NCBI GenBank assembly: GCA_031553655.1
Contig: JAVBLG010000098.1
Location: 1-37,229, forward strand
Direction of reading: 5' to 3'
DNA from: JAVBLG01 sp031553655
GTDB lineage: Bacteria; Desulfobacterota; Desulfovibrionia; Desulfovibrionales; Desulfovibrionaceae
DNA length: 37,229 bases
The notes beneath the pieces are model-generated. The model did not search any database. It was given only the letters and a program-made list of their open reading frames with translations, and had not been told where the DNA came from. Every line of letters starts with the position of its first letter. Position 1 is the first letter of the stretch. Position numbers and translations under genes: made by a program. This document shows, one piece after another, positions 16,207 through 23,537 of this stretch.

Positions 16207-18174
16207 ATGAAAGAATTTGAACACGACAAAAGGCATGACGGCGAAGAGCGCCGTCCGCGCCGGGATGATGACGAACGCCGCCCGCGTGGCGACAGAGACG
16301 GGTTCCGCCCGAATCGTGACGGCGAAGAGCGCCGTCCACGCCAGGATGATGACGAACGCCGCCCACGTGGCGACAGAGACGGGTTCCGCTCGAATCGTGA
16401 CGGCGAAGAGCGCCGTCCGCGCCGGGATGATGACGAACGCCGCCCGCGTGGCGACAGGGACGGGTTCCGCTCGAATCGTGACGGCGAAGAGCGCCGTCCA
16501 CGCGGAGATGGCGATGAACATCGTTCCGGTTCCTTCGGCAGGGAGGATAGAGGCGGGCCGCGTCGTCCCCCGTTGCTTGAAACTGCCAAGGAAGTGGACA
16601 CGGAAATCTTGCGTCTGATTGTGCGCCGGGGCAATCTGCTGAATAAAATGCGCAACAGGCAAGGCAGGCTCGATCCAGGTGAAGAACGTGAATTGCGCCT
16701 CAACTGGGAGAAAAATTCCTCGCGGATAAGCAAAGACTCCCGTTTGGCTGGAACGTTGTTTTCTCTTCTACAAGAAGTGGAACTTTTGCCGCGTCCGGCC
16801 GACAATGAAGAACGCCGCCCCGCCTTCAACCTTTCCCCCACGCCAAAACCCATAGATGTGAGCCTTGATGCCCCGGGGTCGAGCCGCATGGCTCGTCTTT
16901 TAATGGCCATGGCCGCCGCTTCGGGTTCGGAATGCCGCATATCCGGCGCGCCACTTAACGATCCGGTGGTGGAACTGATCAAGGCTTTTAACCAGGCCGG
17001 AGCCTCTCTGGCCTGGGAAGAAAACGGGGAACTGCTGTCGCGGGCCGGGGGCGGACTGAAATTTGCCGATAAAGCGATTTTTGTGGGTGATGACAGCCTC
17101 AATTTGCACCTTTTACTGGGGCATTTCGTGGGCCGCTGCAGCCGAGTGCGCTTTACCGGCGAGTCGGAACTGAAGCTGGCCGATTTCTCTTCGCTGCGGC
17201 ACTTTCTCCCCAAGCTCGGGGCTAGATTGACCAATGCCGTGCCCAAGTCCGACGGGCTGCCGGCACGTCTGGAATGTTCAGGCGAGTTGCCCGATTCCGT
17301 GGTCATCCCCGCTGACCTGAGCGTCGATGCCGTTCTTGGCCTGCTTCTGGCAGCGCCCTTCTGGGAGCGGCCTGTGGCTTTTGATTTGGCCGAACATTCG
17401 AAAAAGAAGGAAATTATGGCCGAAGTGCGCGAAATTTTCGCCATCTGCGGCCTGGAATTCCGCCGGGAGAATGACACGCTCAAACTGGAGCCGGGTAAGG
17501 CGGCAACAATGCCCGGTCGCCCGGTTTTACCGGTGGATCTGACTTTGTCGGCCTATATGATGGCGTTAGCGGCCAATCCCGGAGGGCGCGTGGCCCTGCG
17601 CGGAGAATGGCCGCGCAATGCGCCTGCCCGCCTTGTGGGCGACTTTCTGGGAGCGGTGGGCATCACCGTGGAGATTACCCCTCTGGGCGCGGCAGCCAGG
17701 CGGGAAAGTAAAAATGTTCTGGAAAGACTCGACGCCGGAGAGCTTCCGGCAGACTTCCTGCCGCTGACTCTGGCCTTGGCCTGCCAGAAGGCTCATCACC
17801 AGGAAGGCGGGATTGAAGTGAACCTTCCTGCCGGGGCCGAAGATTCTGCAGCCATGGAAAGCATGTTGACCTATGCTGGTTTCGAATTTGTCGAAGGGCG
17901 ACTGCGCGGCGCGGCCGAGCCTCCGGTTCCGGCTTCGGACGGAGGCAAGGAAACGGCCTGGACCGCTCCCTCACCATTCTGGGCTTTGGCTCTGGCCTTG
18001 GTTTCTTTTGCAAGGCCGGGTTTGAAGCTTGGCAATCCCGGTATAATGACCGCGCTCTACCCGGCGTTCTGGCCGCTGTTCAACGGCTTGCCTAACCCGG
18101 GCAGGCAGGCCAACCAAGATTCGGAGAATTCCTCAAATGAGCAACCTACCAGAAGACGTTTCATCGCCGGATGA
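16207..18174 (+). CDS. EPSP-synthase-fold protein with chorismate-mutase-like segment and Arg/Asp-rich repeats; probably catalytically degenerate
   Basis: This encodes a 655-residue protein. Residues 11-100 are three perfect-length 27-residue repeats plus a fragment, rich in Arg, Asp and Glu. Residues about 127-197 look like an AroQ-type chorismate mutase helix bundle (EVDTEILRLIVRRGNLLNKM ... FSLLQEVE). From about 210 on, the order of an EPSP synthase is followed: DAPGSSRMARLLMAMAAASG, LPADLS-like IPADLSVDAVLGLLLAAPF, KKKEIMAEVREIFAICGLEF, VDLTLSAYMMALAANPGG, and MTALYPAFWPLF. Yet the PGSKS lysine, the MRPL arginine, SSQ, RPYID, the RxKExDR motif and the DHR motif are all replaced. A shikimate pathway structural or regulatory role is an inference. 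The ATG has only an AT-rich leader before it. Confidence 0.72.
   Translation: MKEFEHDKRHDGEERRPRRDDDERRPRGDRDGFRPNRDGEERRPRQDDDERRPRGDRDGFRSNRDGEERRPRRDDDERRPRGDRDGFRSNRDGEERRPRGDGDEHRSGSFGREDRGGPRRPPLLETAKEVDTEILRLIVRRGNLLNKMRNRQGRLDPGEERELRLNWEKNSSRISKDSRLAGTLFSLLQEVELLPRPADNEERRPAFNLSPTPKPIDVSLDAPGSSRMARLLMAMAAASGSECRISGAPLNDPVVELIKAFNQAGASLAWEENGELLSRAGGGLKFADKAIFVGDDSLNLHLLLGHFVGRCSRVRFTGESELKLADFSSLRHFLPKLGARLTNAVPKSDGLPARLECSGELPDSVVIPADLSVDAVLGLLLAAPFWERPVAFDLAEHSKKKEIMAEVREIFAICGLEFRRENDTLKLEPGKAATMPGRPVLPVDLTLSAYMMALAANPGGRVALRGEWPRNAPARLVGDFLGAVGITVEITPLGAAARRESKNVLERLDAGELPADFLPLTLALACQKAHHQEGGIEVNLPAGAEDSAAMESMLTYAGFEFVEGRLRGAAEPPVPASDGGKETAWTAPSPFWALALALVSFARPGLKLGNPGIMTALYPAFWPLFNGLPNPGRQANQDSENSSNEQPTRRRFIAG
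16237..16503 (+). repeat. 81-bp coding tandem repeat, three copies plus partial
   Basis: Units lie at 16237-16317, 16318-16398 and 16399-16479, with a 24-base partial at 16480-16503. Each encodes 27 residues opening DGEERRPR. The copies are nearly identical at DNA level, which indicates recent duplication and likely length variation between strains. Confidence 0.92.
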
Positions 18175-18400
18175 TATAACGGGACTGGAAAATGAAATAT
18201 TGAGAATAGAAGCCGAGCTTGATGACACGGATATAACTCTGCGTACTCTTCTCGCGGCGGAAAATCCTTCGTCGGGAATTTTCCATGCCAAGGACATACA
18301 TGCGCTCAGGCAGCGCAAGCTCACGCTTATTTCCAGCAGGGAAATACTAAGGAACAAGATAAAGCGGATTCGTTTCGAATCTGGCACTCTGGAACAGTAA
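18137..18400 (+). CDS. Small coiled-coil protein of unknown function
   Basis: This encodes an 87-residue acidic then basic helical protein. Heptad-like segments ITGLENEILRIEAELDD and ALRQRKLTLISSREILRNKI suggest an antiparallel or dimeric coiled coil. It begins 38 bases inside the end of the EPSP-synthase-like gene, in another frame, with GGAG ten bases before its ATG, so the pair is likely translationally coupled. I do not recognise a family. A transcription terminator follows closely. Confidence 0.68.
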   Translation: MSNLPEDVSSPDDITGLENEILRIEAELDDTDITLRTLLAAENPSSGIFHAKDIHALRQRKLTLISSREILRNKIKRIRFESGTLEQ

Positions 18401-18436
18401 GCCTGGGTTATAGTATTTTTTGATGCAGTAAGCAAA

Positions 18437-18476
18437 ACGCTCCTACGCCCCGGGTGTGGTCCGGGCGTAGGAGCGT
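18437..18476. terminator. Strong bidirectional hairpin terminator
   Basis: A perfect 14-bp stem (ACGCTCCTACGCCC / GGGCGTAGGAGCGT), extendable by a bulged CGG/CCG, lies between convergent genes. On the minus strand it is followed by TTTTGCTT, on the plus strand by AGATATT. Confidence 0.75.
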
Positions 18477-18535
18477 AGATATTGCGAAATCTTAAAGCTG
18501 ACTGCGATCGCGAGCTTTTTAGTATCCATCAAGCC

Positions 18536-18598
18536 GCATCGGTCGGACTCCGCCCGCCTACATTTGCTGTGGCGATGTATGGCGGACAAAGCCGATGC
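18536..18598. repeat. Long imperfect inverted repeat
   Basis: GCATCGG (18536-18542) pairs with CCGATGC (18592-18598), TCCGCC (18549-18554) with GGCGGA (18581-18586), and TACAT (18559-18563) with ATGTA (18575-18579). It lies just downstream of the minus-strand lipoprotein gene and may be part of its 3' end. No T-tract follows. Confidence 0.45.
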
Positions 18599-18604
18599 CG
18601 GACT

Positions 18605-19009
18605 TTATTCCGCATGAAGTTTATAGCTTTTTTCTGTAATGGTATTGCCCGTGGCATCTTTGGCCTTCACAACATATTGATACTCGCGCGAGCCGGACCC
18701 CGGAGGGCAGGGCCCTGAATAACGCCTGGTCAGAGCGCCTTCGGGGATTACGCCGCTGTTATCGTTGGGCCATTGCCCACCGCCGTGGAAACGGCGCGGA
18801 TCCAGGATATCCTCGAGTTTGACCTCAAATTCCGTTGTTCCGGCCGGCACTCCGTACAGGTCTATTTCGGGGGAAATTCGGGAACAACGATGACGGCTTT
18901 TGTAGTCTACGGAAACTTCCATTGGAACAGGGCCTTCGGAATTGTCTGATGTCCACAGAGCGCAGCCCGACAACAGAACGACGCTGAATACGATGAGAAA
19001 TTTTAACAC
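18605..19009 (-). CDS. PEBP-like (YbhB/YbcL-type) lipoprotein
   Basis: This encodes a 134-residue protein with signal peptide and lipobox LLSGC (Cys16). The mature part has RISPEIDLYGVPAGTTEFEV, DPRRFHGGGQWPND, VIPEGAL, YSGPCPPGSGSREYQYVVKA and KDATGNTI. That is the order of motifs in phosphatidylethanolamine-binding-like proteins: SPEI, the HGGG variant of the ligand pocket, and GPCPP. Ligand and role in bacteria are poorly defined. The start is GTG at 19009, with GGAGG eight bases upstream. It stands alone between a convergent terminator and the divergent aminotransferase. Confidence 0.78.
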   Translation of the reverse strand: MLKFLIVFSVVLLSGCALWTSDNSEGPVPMEVSVDYKSRHRCSRISPEIDLYGVPAGTTEFEVKLEDILDPRRFHGGGQWPNDNSGVIPEGALTRRYSGPCPPGSGSREYQYVVKAKDATGNTITEKSYKLHAE

Positions 19010-19114
19010 TTAATGAGCCTCCGGAATCATATAGTGTGACGTTTTTAAAAATAAGATAAAAAAATTCAAAAGTAAACAATGCATCATTATAAATAGTATC
19101 GCGTTTCGGATAAA

Positions 19115-19132
19115 ACCGGCCTTTCGGCCGGT
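19115..19132. other. Hairpin in the leader of the aminotransferase gene
   Basis: ACCGGCC / GGCCGGT form a 7-bp stem with loop TTTC, about 60 bases upstream of the aminotransferase ATG. On the minus strand it is followed by TTTT, so it could also stop antisense transcription. Its role is unknown. Confidence 0.4.
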
Positions 19133-19190
19133 CGGGCGCGGGCGACAAATAGCTATATTCCGGGTGCCGCCCGGAACTTGGGAGAACAGT

Positions 19191-20396
19191 ATGGAATTGG
19201 TGGCTGACAAAATCAATGAGTATTTGGAAAACGCCTCATGGATAAGACGCATGTTTGAATGCGGCATACAACTCAAAAAGGACCACGGCGCGGAAAATGT
19301 TTGCGACTTCAGCCTGGGCAATCCGGATCTTCCCGCTCCGGCGGCCGTTGGTAACGGTCTGAATGAGTTGCTGGGCAAATCGGGCGAGCCCATGGCCTTT
19401 GGCTATATGCCCAACGGTGGTTTTGCCTGGGCTAGAGAAAAATTGGCCGAACACCTGAGCGGAGAGCAGGGAGTGAAGCTTGGCGGCGACGACGTGCTGC
19501 TTACCTGTGGGGCGGCCGGAGGTATCAATGCCTTTTTTCGCGCTGTGCTGAATCCTGGCGAGGAAGTTCTGGCCATAGCGCCCTATTTTGTAGAGTATGG
19601 TTTTTACGTTGAAAACCACGGAGGCAGACTTCGTGCCGTTCCGGCCGTAAAAGACAGTTTCAAGCTTGACCTTGAAGCCATCGAGGCGGCCATAAGTGAA
19701 AAAAGCCGTGCGATCATAGTTAATTCTCCCAATAACCCCAGTGGCGTAATCTACAGCCGTGACGAATTGAAGAATCTGACCGCGCTTCTGGCCCGTATGA
19801 GCGAAAAATTTGGCCGCCCCATCTGGGTAGTAGCTGACGAGCCTTATCGTTTCCTGGCTTATGATGGAGTGGAGGTGCCCTCTCTTCTGTCCATGTATCC
19901 TTACTCGGTGGTTATAAGCTCTTTTTCCAAAAATCTTTCCATTCCCGGAGAACGCATCGGTTACGTGGCCGCTTCGCCTCTGCTTGAAAATCGTGCCAAA
20001 CTGATGGCCGCCTTGACCATGACCAACCGTATCCTGGGATTTGTCAACCCTCCGGTGGCCGGACAATATATGATGGCCGCCGCCCTGAATTCCCAGGTGG
20101 ATGCCAATGTTTATGCCGAGCGCCGCGAAGCCATGGCCAAAATGTTGAGCGAATCCGGAGTGGAGTTTCAAAAACCGGCCGGAGCGTTTTATTTTTTCCC
20201 CAAGGCGCCCGGCGGAGATGATGTGGCCTTTGTGGATCAATTGCAGAAGGAGCTTGTTCTGGCTGTGCCGGGGCGCGGTTTTGGTTATCCAGGATACTTC
20301 CGCCTGGCTTTCTGCGTGGATAAGACCATCATTGAGCGAGCCAAAAAAGGCATGTCACGGGCTGTTGACGCAGTCAACAGCCGACGACACTCATAG
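19191..20396 (+). CDS. Class I/II PLP-dependent aminotransferase
   Basis: This 401-residue fold-type I aminotransferase resembles the aspartate aminotransferase group. Recognised features are SLGNPDLPAP (residues 41-50), GYMPNGG, TCGAAGGINAFFRAVLNPG, NSPNNPSG (178-185), ADEPYR (D216, Y219), the PLP lysine K247 in SSFSKNLS, and the C-terminal arginine region FRLAFCV that holds the substrate carboxylate. The ATG at 19191 has GGGAG at ideal spacing; the longer start at 19164 lacks this. Substrate cannot be told from sequence alone; aspartate, aromatic and alanine/valine groups are possible. It is a single-gene unit with its own hairpin terminator. Confidence 0.88.
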   Translation: MELVADKINEYLENASWIRRMFECGIQLKKDHGAENVCDFSLGNPDLPAPAAVGNGLNELLGKSGEPMAFGYMPNGGFAWAREKLAEHLSGEQGVKLGGDDVLLTCGAAGGINAFFRAVLNPGEEVLAIAPYFVEYGFYVENHGGRLRAVPAVKDSFKLDLEAIEAAISEKSRAIIVNSPNNPSGVIYSRDELKNLTALLARMSEKFGRPIWVVADEPYRFLAYDGVEVPSLLSMYPYSVVISSFSKNLSIPGERIGYVAASPLLENRAKLMAALTMTNRILGFVNPPVAGQYMMAAALNSQVDANVYAERREAMAKMLSESGVEFQKPAGAFYFFPKAPGGDDVAFVDQLQKELVLAVPGRGFGYPGYFRLAFCVDKTIIERAKKGMSRAVDAVNSRRHS

Positions 20397-20438
20397 CGTT
20401 TATAACGTGGTCAGCGAAGCTGCCTTACGAAATTTGTT

Positions 20439-20467
20439 CTCGAGCCGCCGTTGAAAGGTGGCTCGAG
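20439..20467. terminator. Hairpin terminator after the aminotransferase
   Basis: CTCGAGCCGCC / GGTGGCTCGAG pair over 11 bp (one G-U) with loop GTTGAAA. The downstream T content is low, so it may need Rho or partial read-through to the next gene. Confidence 0.6.
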
Positions 20468-20536
20468 CAATAAGGTTTGACTTTAAAGTTTACACAAGTC
20501 GGCAGTCATTGAAGGGTTTTTAATTGCGGAGATATA

Positions 20537-21049
20537 ATGTCTGATATGCATCGTGACACTGTGATTTTGTTGCGTCAGGGGGTTTATGTGCCCATTGCGG
20601 GAGATTGCTCCCTGCGCGCCTTTCTTGAAAACATTTTGGGCATTGACAAGCGGTATATTGAAGAGCGCATTCAGACTATACTGCTCAACGGCCTGGCCGC
20701 CGACGGACTGGATACGGCGGTGATCGGCAACGGTACGCGGCTGGCGCTTTCGGCGGCCATGCCCGGAGTGGCCGGGGCCACCCTGCGTCGCGACGGAGCA
20801 TATGCCGTAATGCGCAAAGATATAACCGTTCGGGCAGGTTCCGCCAACTTCGTTCCGGGCCGCGGCGGGTGGGTTGAACTGCGTTGCTTCAACGACATAG
20901 CGGAAGAGCAGGCCGAGAATATGCTGGCCCACGGCTTTGCCGTGCCCGTTAATTTTCTGGAAGGGAAGGACGCGGCCATTGGCGTGGACCTTCCACCAGG
21001 TCTGCCTGAAGTGCCGCGCGATGATTTATTATGGTTGAAGGTCGAGTAA
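20537..21049 (+). CDS. Conserved-looking protein of unknown function
   Basis: This encodes a 170-residue, mostly beta-rich cytoplasmic protein without signal peptide or membrane segment. RYIEERIQTILLNGLAADGLD followed by TAVIGNGTRLALSAAMPGVAGA resembles the end of MoaD/ThiS-like beta-grasp proteins (a ...NG...DGD.LAL.PA..G pattern), but it goes on for another 90 residues (RAGSANFVPGRGGWVELRCFN, a helix EEQAENMLAHG, then LPPGLPEVPRDDL). I do not recognise a family. GGAG is well placed before the ATG and a strong terminator follows, so it looks monocistronic. Confidence 0.72.
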   Translation: MSDMHRDTVILLRQGVYVPIAGDCSLRAFLENILGIDKRYIEERIQTILLNGLAADGLDTAVIGNGTRLALSAAMPGVAGATLRRDGAYAVMRKDITVRAGSANFVPGRGGWVELRCFNDIAEEQAENMLAHGFAVPVNFLEGKDAAIGVDLPPGLPEVPRDDLLWLKVE

Positions 21050-21058
21050 GGCCGGAAA

Positions 21059-21085
21059 AGATCATTTTCTTTGACAAAATGATCT
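21059..21085. terminator. Terminator after the 170-residue protein gene
   Basis: A perfect 10-bp stem AGATCATTTT / AAAATGATCT has a 7-base loop. It is followed by GAAAAATTTT on the plus strand. Confidence 0.65.
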
Positions 21086-21104
21086 GAAAAATTTTCCCCG
21101 GCTA

Positions 21105-21133
21105 TTGACCTTTATAATTTTCCCATGTATGTT
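21105..21133 (+). promoter_or_regulatory. Possible main promoter of the ribosomal-protein operon
   Basis: TTGACC (21105-21110) is followed after 17 bases by TATGTT (21128-21133). It would give a leader of about 500 bases before rpsJ. Confidence 0.5.
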
Positions 21134-21638
21134 TCCTTTCTGCCCGTATTGCGGGCTGGCCCTCACTGGAGGGCAAGGGCGGCTTACCTTCGCCCTCAAG
21201 TATCCGGCGGCGAACCTCGCCGCTTGGTTTGACAATAGCAGGCGTCACCGATGCCTCTTGTCGAGCCGTTCCAGCCCGTTTTGGAGCCCCATCCTTGCCG
21301 CGCCGGGTTTTCGCAAAGTGAAAACGACCGGTGCAAAAGGTTAAGGATGTACCAGGGCTGTAAGGTAAGGGGATTTGTTTCCCCATTCAGGTGGCCCCTG
21401 CTGGCACTCCTTGCGGATAGGCTATGCCTTCCGCCAGATTCATGGCCGGCGTCAGGGTTGCATCACTGATTGTGATGAGGTATTGGCACGTCGGTTATCC
21501 TGCCGTTTGCATCTTTCCTCCAAAAATCACTGAGCTTATCCACCTGGTTGTCCTGGTTATCTGTCCGGCTTGTCGGGCAAATTTTCGTGGCGGCACCCGC
21601 ATTTGGTGCGGGATGGTTTGTAAAATGGAGTAGGCAAA

Positions 21639-21956
21639 ATGACAGCAGTTAGCAGCGATCGCATTCGAATCAAGCTTAAAGCCTATGATTACCGCATCCT
21701 TGATAAAGCGGTTGCGGAAATCGTCGATACGGCGCGCAATACAGGCGCGGGTGTGGCCGGGCCCATACCCCTGCCCACCAACGTTCACAAATTTACCGTG
21801 AACCGTTCCGTGCATGTGGATAAAAAGTCGCGTGAGCAATTTGAAATGCGTATTCATAAGCGGCTTATGGATATTCTGGAACCGACGCAGCAGACCGTGG
21901 ACGCTCTTGGCAAGCTCTCCCTGCCTGCCGGCGTGGACGTGGAAATCAAGCTCTAG
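21639..21956 (+). CDS. rpsJ: Ribosomal protein S10
   Basis: This 105-residue 30S head protein is also the transcription antitermination partner NusE. RIRIKLKAYDYRILD opens the conserved part, followed by GPIPLPTNVHKFTV and REQFEMRIHKRLMDI. A five-residue N-terminal addition is seen relative to E. coli. It is the first gene of the ribosomal cluster, with GGAG before the ATG and a long structured leader upstream. Confidence 0.98.
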   Translation: MTAVSSDRIRIKLKAYDYRILDKAVAEIVDTARNTGAGVAGPIPLPTNVHKFTVNRSVHVDKKSREQFEMRIHKRLMDILEPTQQTVDALGKLSLPAGVDVEIKL

Positions 21957-21967
21957 CGAGGGCAATC

Positions 21968-22597
21968 ATGGCTGAGAAGATGGGAATTTTGGGCCGCAAG
22001 CTGGGCATGACCCGTGTATTCAACGGGGAAGGCGCGGCGGTTGCGGTTACTGTGATAAAGGCCGGGCCCTGCGTGGTTACCCAGGTCAAAAGCGCTGCCA
22101 AGGACGGCTATGACGCCCTCCAGATCGCTTTTGAACCGGCCAAGGAAAAACATGTGGTCAAAGCCATGCGCGGTCATTTTGCCAAGGCCGACAAGGGCCT
22201 GTTCCGCAATTTGCGCGAAATCCGCCTGGACGGCCCCGCCGCCCACGAAGTGGGCCAGGAGCTCACCGCGGAAATTTTCGCCCCCGGCGATAAAATCAAG
22301 GTTTCGGGCCGCAGTGTGGGCAAGGGCTATCAGGGCGTGATGCGCCGCTGGAATTTTGCCGGCTCCAAAGATTCGCATGGCTGCGAAAAAGTGCATCGTT
22401 CCGGCGGCTCCATAGGTAACAATACTTTCCCCGGGCATGTTTTCAAAGGAAAGACAATGGCCGGCCACTGGGGCGACGAAAGCGTTACCGAGCTTGGCCT
22501 GGAAATTCTGGAAGTGCGCCCCGAAGATCATGTCATTCTGGTAAAAGGCTCCGTGCCAGGCCCCAAAAACGGCCTGGTTCTGGTCAGCAAGCAGTGA
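21968..22597 (+). CDS. rplC: Ribosomal protein L3
   Basis: This 209-residue protein of the 50S subunit is among the first to bind 23S rRNA. Recognised by GILGRKLGMTRVF at the start, KVSGRSVGKGYQGVMRRWNF, and the loop GGSIGNNTFPGHVFKGKTMAG that reaches toward the peptidyl transferase centre. The position of the methylated glutamine of E. coli L3 is Asn here. It lies 11 bases after rpsJ with AGCGAGG as ribosome site. Confidence 0.98.
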   Translation: MAEKMGILGRKLGMTRVFNGEGAAVAVTVIKAGPCVVTQVKSAAKDGYDALQIAFEPAKEKHVVKAMRGHFAKADKGLFRNLREIRLDGPAAHEVGQELTAEIFAPGDKIKVSGRSVGKGYQGVMRRWNFAGSKDSHGCEKVHRSGGSIGNNTFPGHVFKGKTMAGHWGDESVTELGLEILEVRPEDHVILVKGSVPGPKNGLVLVSKQ

Positions 22598-22607
22598 GGA
22601 GCGCGTC

Positions 22608-23243
22608 ATGCCTGTTGTGAAAGTATATAATCAGGATAAGGCCGAGGCCGGCGAGGTTACTCTGGCTCCTGAAGTTTTTGGCGTGGAAGTGCGCCCGGAG
22701 ATTCTTAATCTCGTGGTGCGCGCCCAGCTTGCGGCCCGCAGGGCCGGAACCCACGCGGTCAAAACCCGTGCCAAGGTATCTGGCGGCGGGGCTAAGCCCT
22801 GGCGTCAGAAAGGCACCGGTCGGGCCAGATCCGGCTCCAATCGTTCGCCCGTGTGGCGCGGCGGGGCCATTGTTTTCGGTCCCACTCCGCGTGACTACAG
22901 CTTCAAGGTGAACAGCAAAGTTCGCGCCCTGGCCATGAAAATGGCCCTGTCTTCAAGGCTCGCGGGTGAAGATTTGCTGGTGGTAAACAACATTGAATTG
23001 CCGGAAGCCAAAACCAGGCATTTTGCCAAGGTTGCGGAAAAGCTCGGTCTTGAAAAGGCACTTATAGTAACGCCCGAAGACAATACCAGCCTGATTCTCT
23101 CCTCGAGAAACATTCCCGGCATCACCTTGACCACTCCGGAAAGCCTCAGCGTGTATGAAATCCTCCGGCACAAGCAGCTTGTACTTCTTGAAGGAGCCGT
23201 GGCCTCGGTGGAGGCGCGCTTCAAGAAGGAAGAGAGGGCGTAA
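22608..23243 (+). CDS. rplD: Ribosomal protein L4
   Basis: This 211-residue 50S protein has a long loop lining the exit tunnel (TRAKVSGGGAKPWRQKGTGRAR with the conserved WRQKGTGRAR). In gammaproteobacteria L4 represses its own S10 operon through the mRNA leader; whether it does so here is unknown, but the leader is long and structured. GAGGAG precedes the ATG. Confidence 0.98.
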   Translation: MPVVKVYNQDKAEAGEVTLAPEVFGVEVRPEILNLVVRAQLAARRAGTHAVKTRAKVSGGGAKPWRQKGTGRARSGSNRSPVWRGGAIVFGPTPRDYSFKVNSKVRALAMKMALSSRLAGEDLLVVNNIELPEAKTRHFAKVAEKLGLEKALIVTPEDNTSLILSSRNIPGITLTTPESLSVYEILRHKQLVLLEGAVASVEARFKKEERA

Positions 23244-23245
23244 AA

Positions 23246-23536
23246 ATGGACTATACCCAGGTTATTCTCAAGCCCCTGCTTACCGAAAAGACCATGGACA
23301 TGAAAGAGTCCACCAGTCAGGTGAGCTTCAAGGTGCATCCCAAGGCCAACAAGATCGAGATCAAGAATGCCGTGGAAAAGGCTTTCGGGGTCACGGTGCT
23401 GGCGGTGAACGTGGTGGCTTACGGCCCGCGTGATCGCAGGCGTCAGGGCCGGGTGTCCGGACGCGTGTCCGGGTTCAAAAAGGCCTATGTCACCCTTGGC
23501 CAGGGCGATAAAATAGATTTGTTCGAGGGAGTCTGA
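23246..23536 (+). CDS. rplW: Ribosomal protein L23
   Basis: This 96-residue 50S protein sits at the tunnel exit, where it docks trigger factor and SRP. The opening VILKPLLTEKTMDM and the middle VSFKVHPKANKIEIKNAVEK are characteristic, and the extension after VVAYGPRDRRRQGR is usual. It begins two bases after the rplD stop, with GAGGG upstream, so translation is probably coupled. Confidence 0.98.
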   Translation: MDYTQVILKPLLTEKTMDMKESTSQVSFKVHPKANKIEIKNAVEKAFGVTVLAVNVVAYGPRDRRRQGRVSGRVSGFKKAYVTLGQGDKIDLFEGV

Positions 23537-23537
23537 T

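Larger units (their letters stand above)
21050..21638 (+). other. Long structured leader upstream of rpsJ
   Basis: Nearly 590 bases lie between genes. After the terminator and putative promoter, four strong hairpins follow in series: 21142-21156 (GCCCG/CGGGC), 21159-21174 (GCCCTC/GAGGGC), 21176-21196 (AGGGCG/CGCCCT) and 21207-21223 (GCGGCGA/TCGCCGC). Further stems lie at 21461-21477 (CATCAC/GTGATG) and 21596-21612 (CCCGCA/TGCGGG), the last 26 bases before the rpsJ ATG. A 94-codon open frame on the minus strand (21102-21386) starts with ATG but covers the promoter and is not supported as a gene. Confidence 0.55.

Noticed and set aside
16237..16503. CRISPR array
   Set aside because: The repeats are contiguous, 81 bases long, in frame and without spacers; they are coding tandem repeats.
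16140..17483. 447-codon frame on the minus strand
   Set aside because: It is the shadow of the repeat-bearing EPSP-like gene; its Ser/Arg-rich product mirrors the plus-strand repeats and has no recognisable domain or ribosome site.
19236..20240. 334-codon frame on the minus strand
   Set aside because: It lies opposite the aminotransferase, whose motifs are complete; the minus frame shows no family features.
21399..21415. Second sigma-54 site (TGGCACTCCTTGC) in the ribosomal leader
   Set aside because: Only three bases separate TGGCAC from TTGC instead of five, so the -24/-12 spacing is wrong.
21251..21469. 72-codon plus-strand leader peptide before rpsJ
   Set aside because: No ribosome site, no recognisable sequence and ends far from rpsJ; no support for a regulatory leader peptide.
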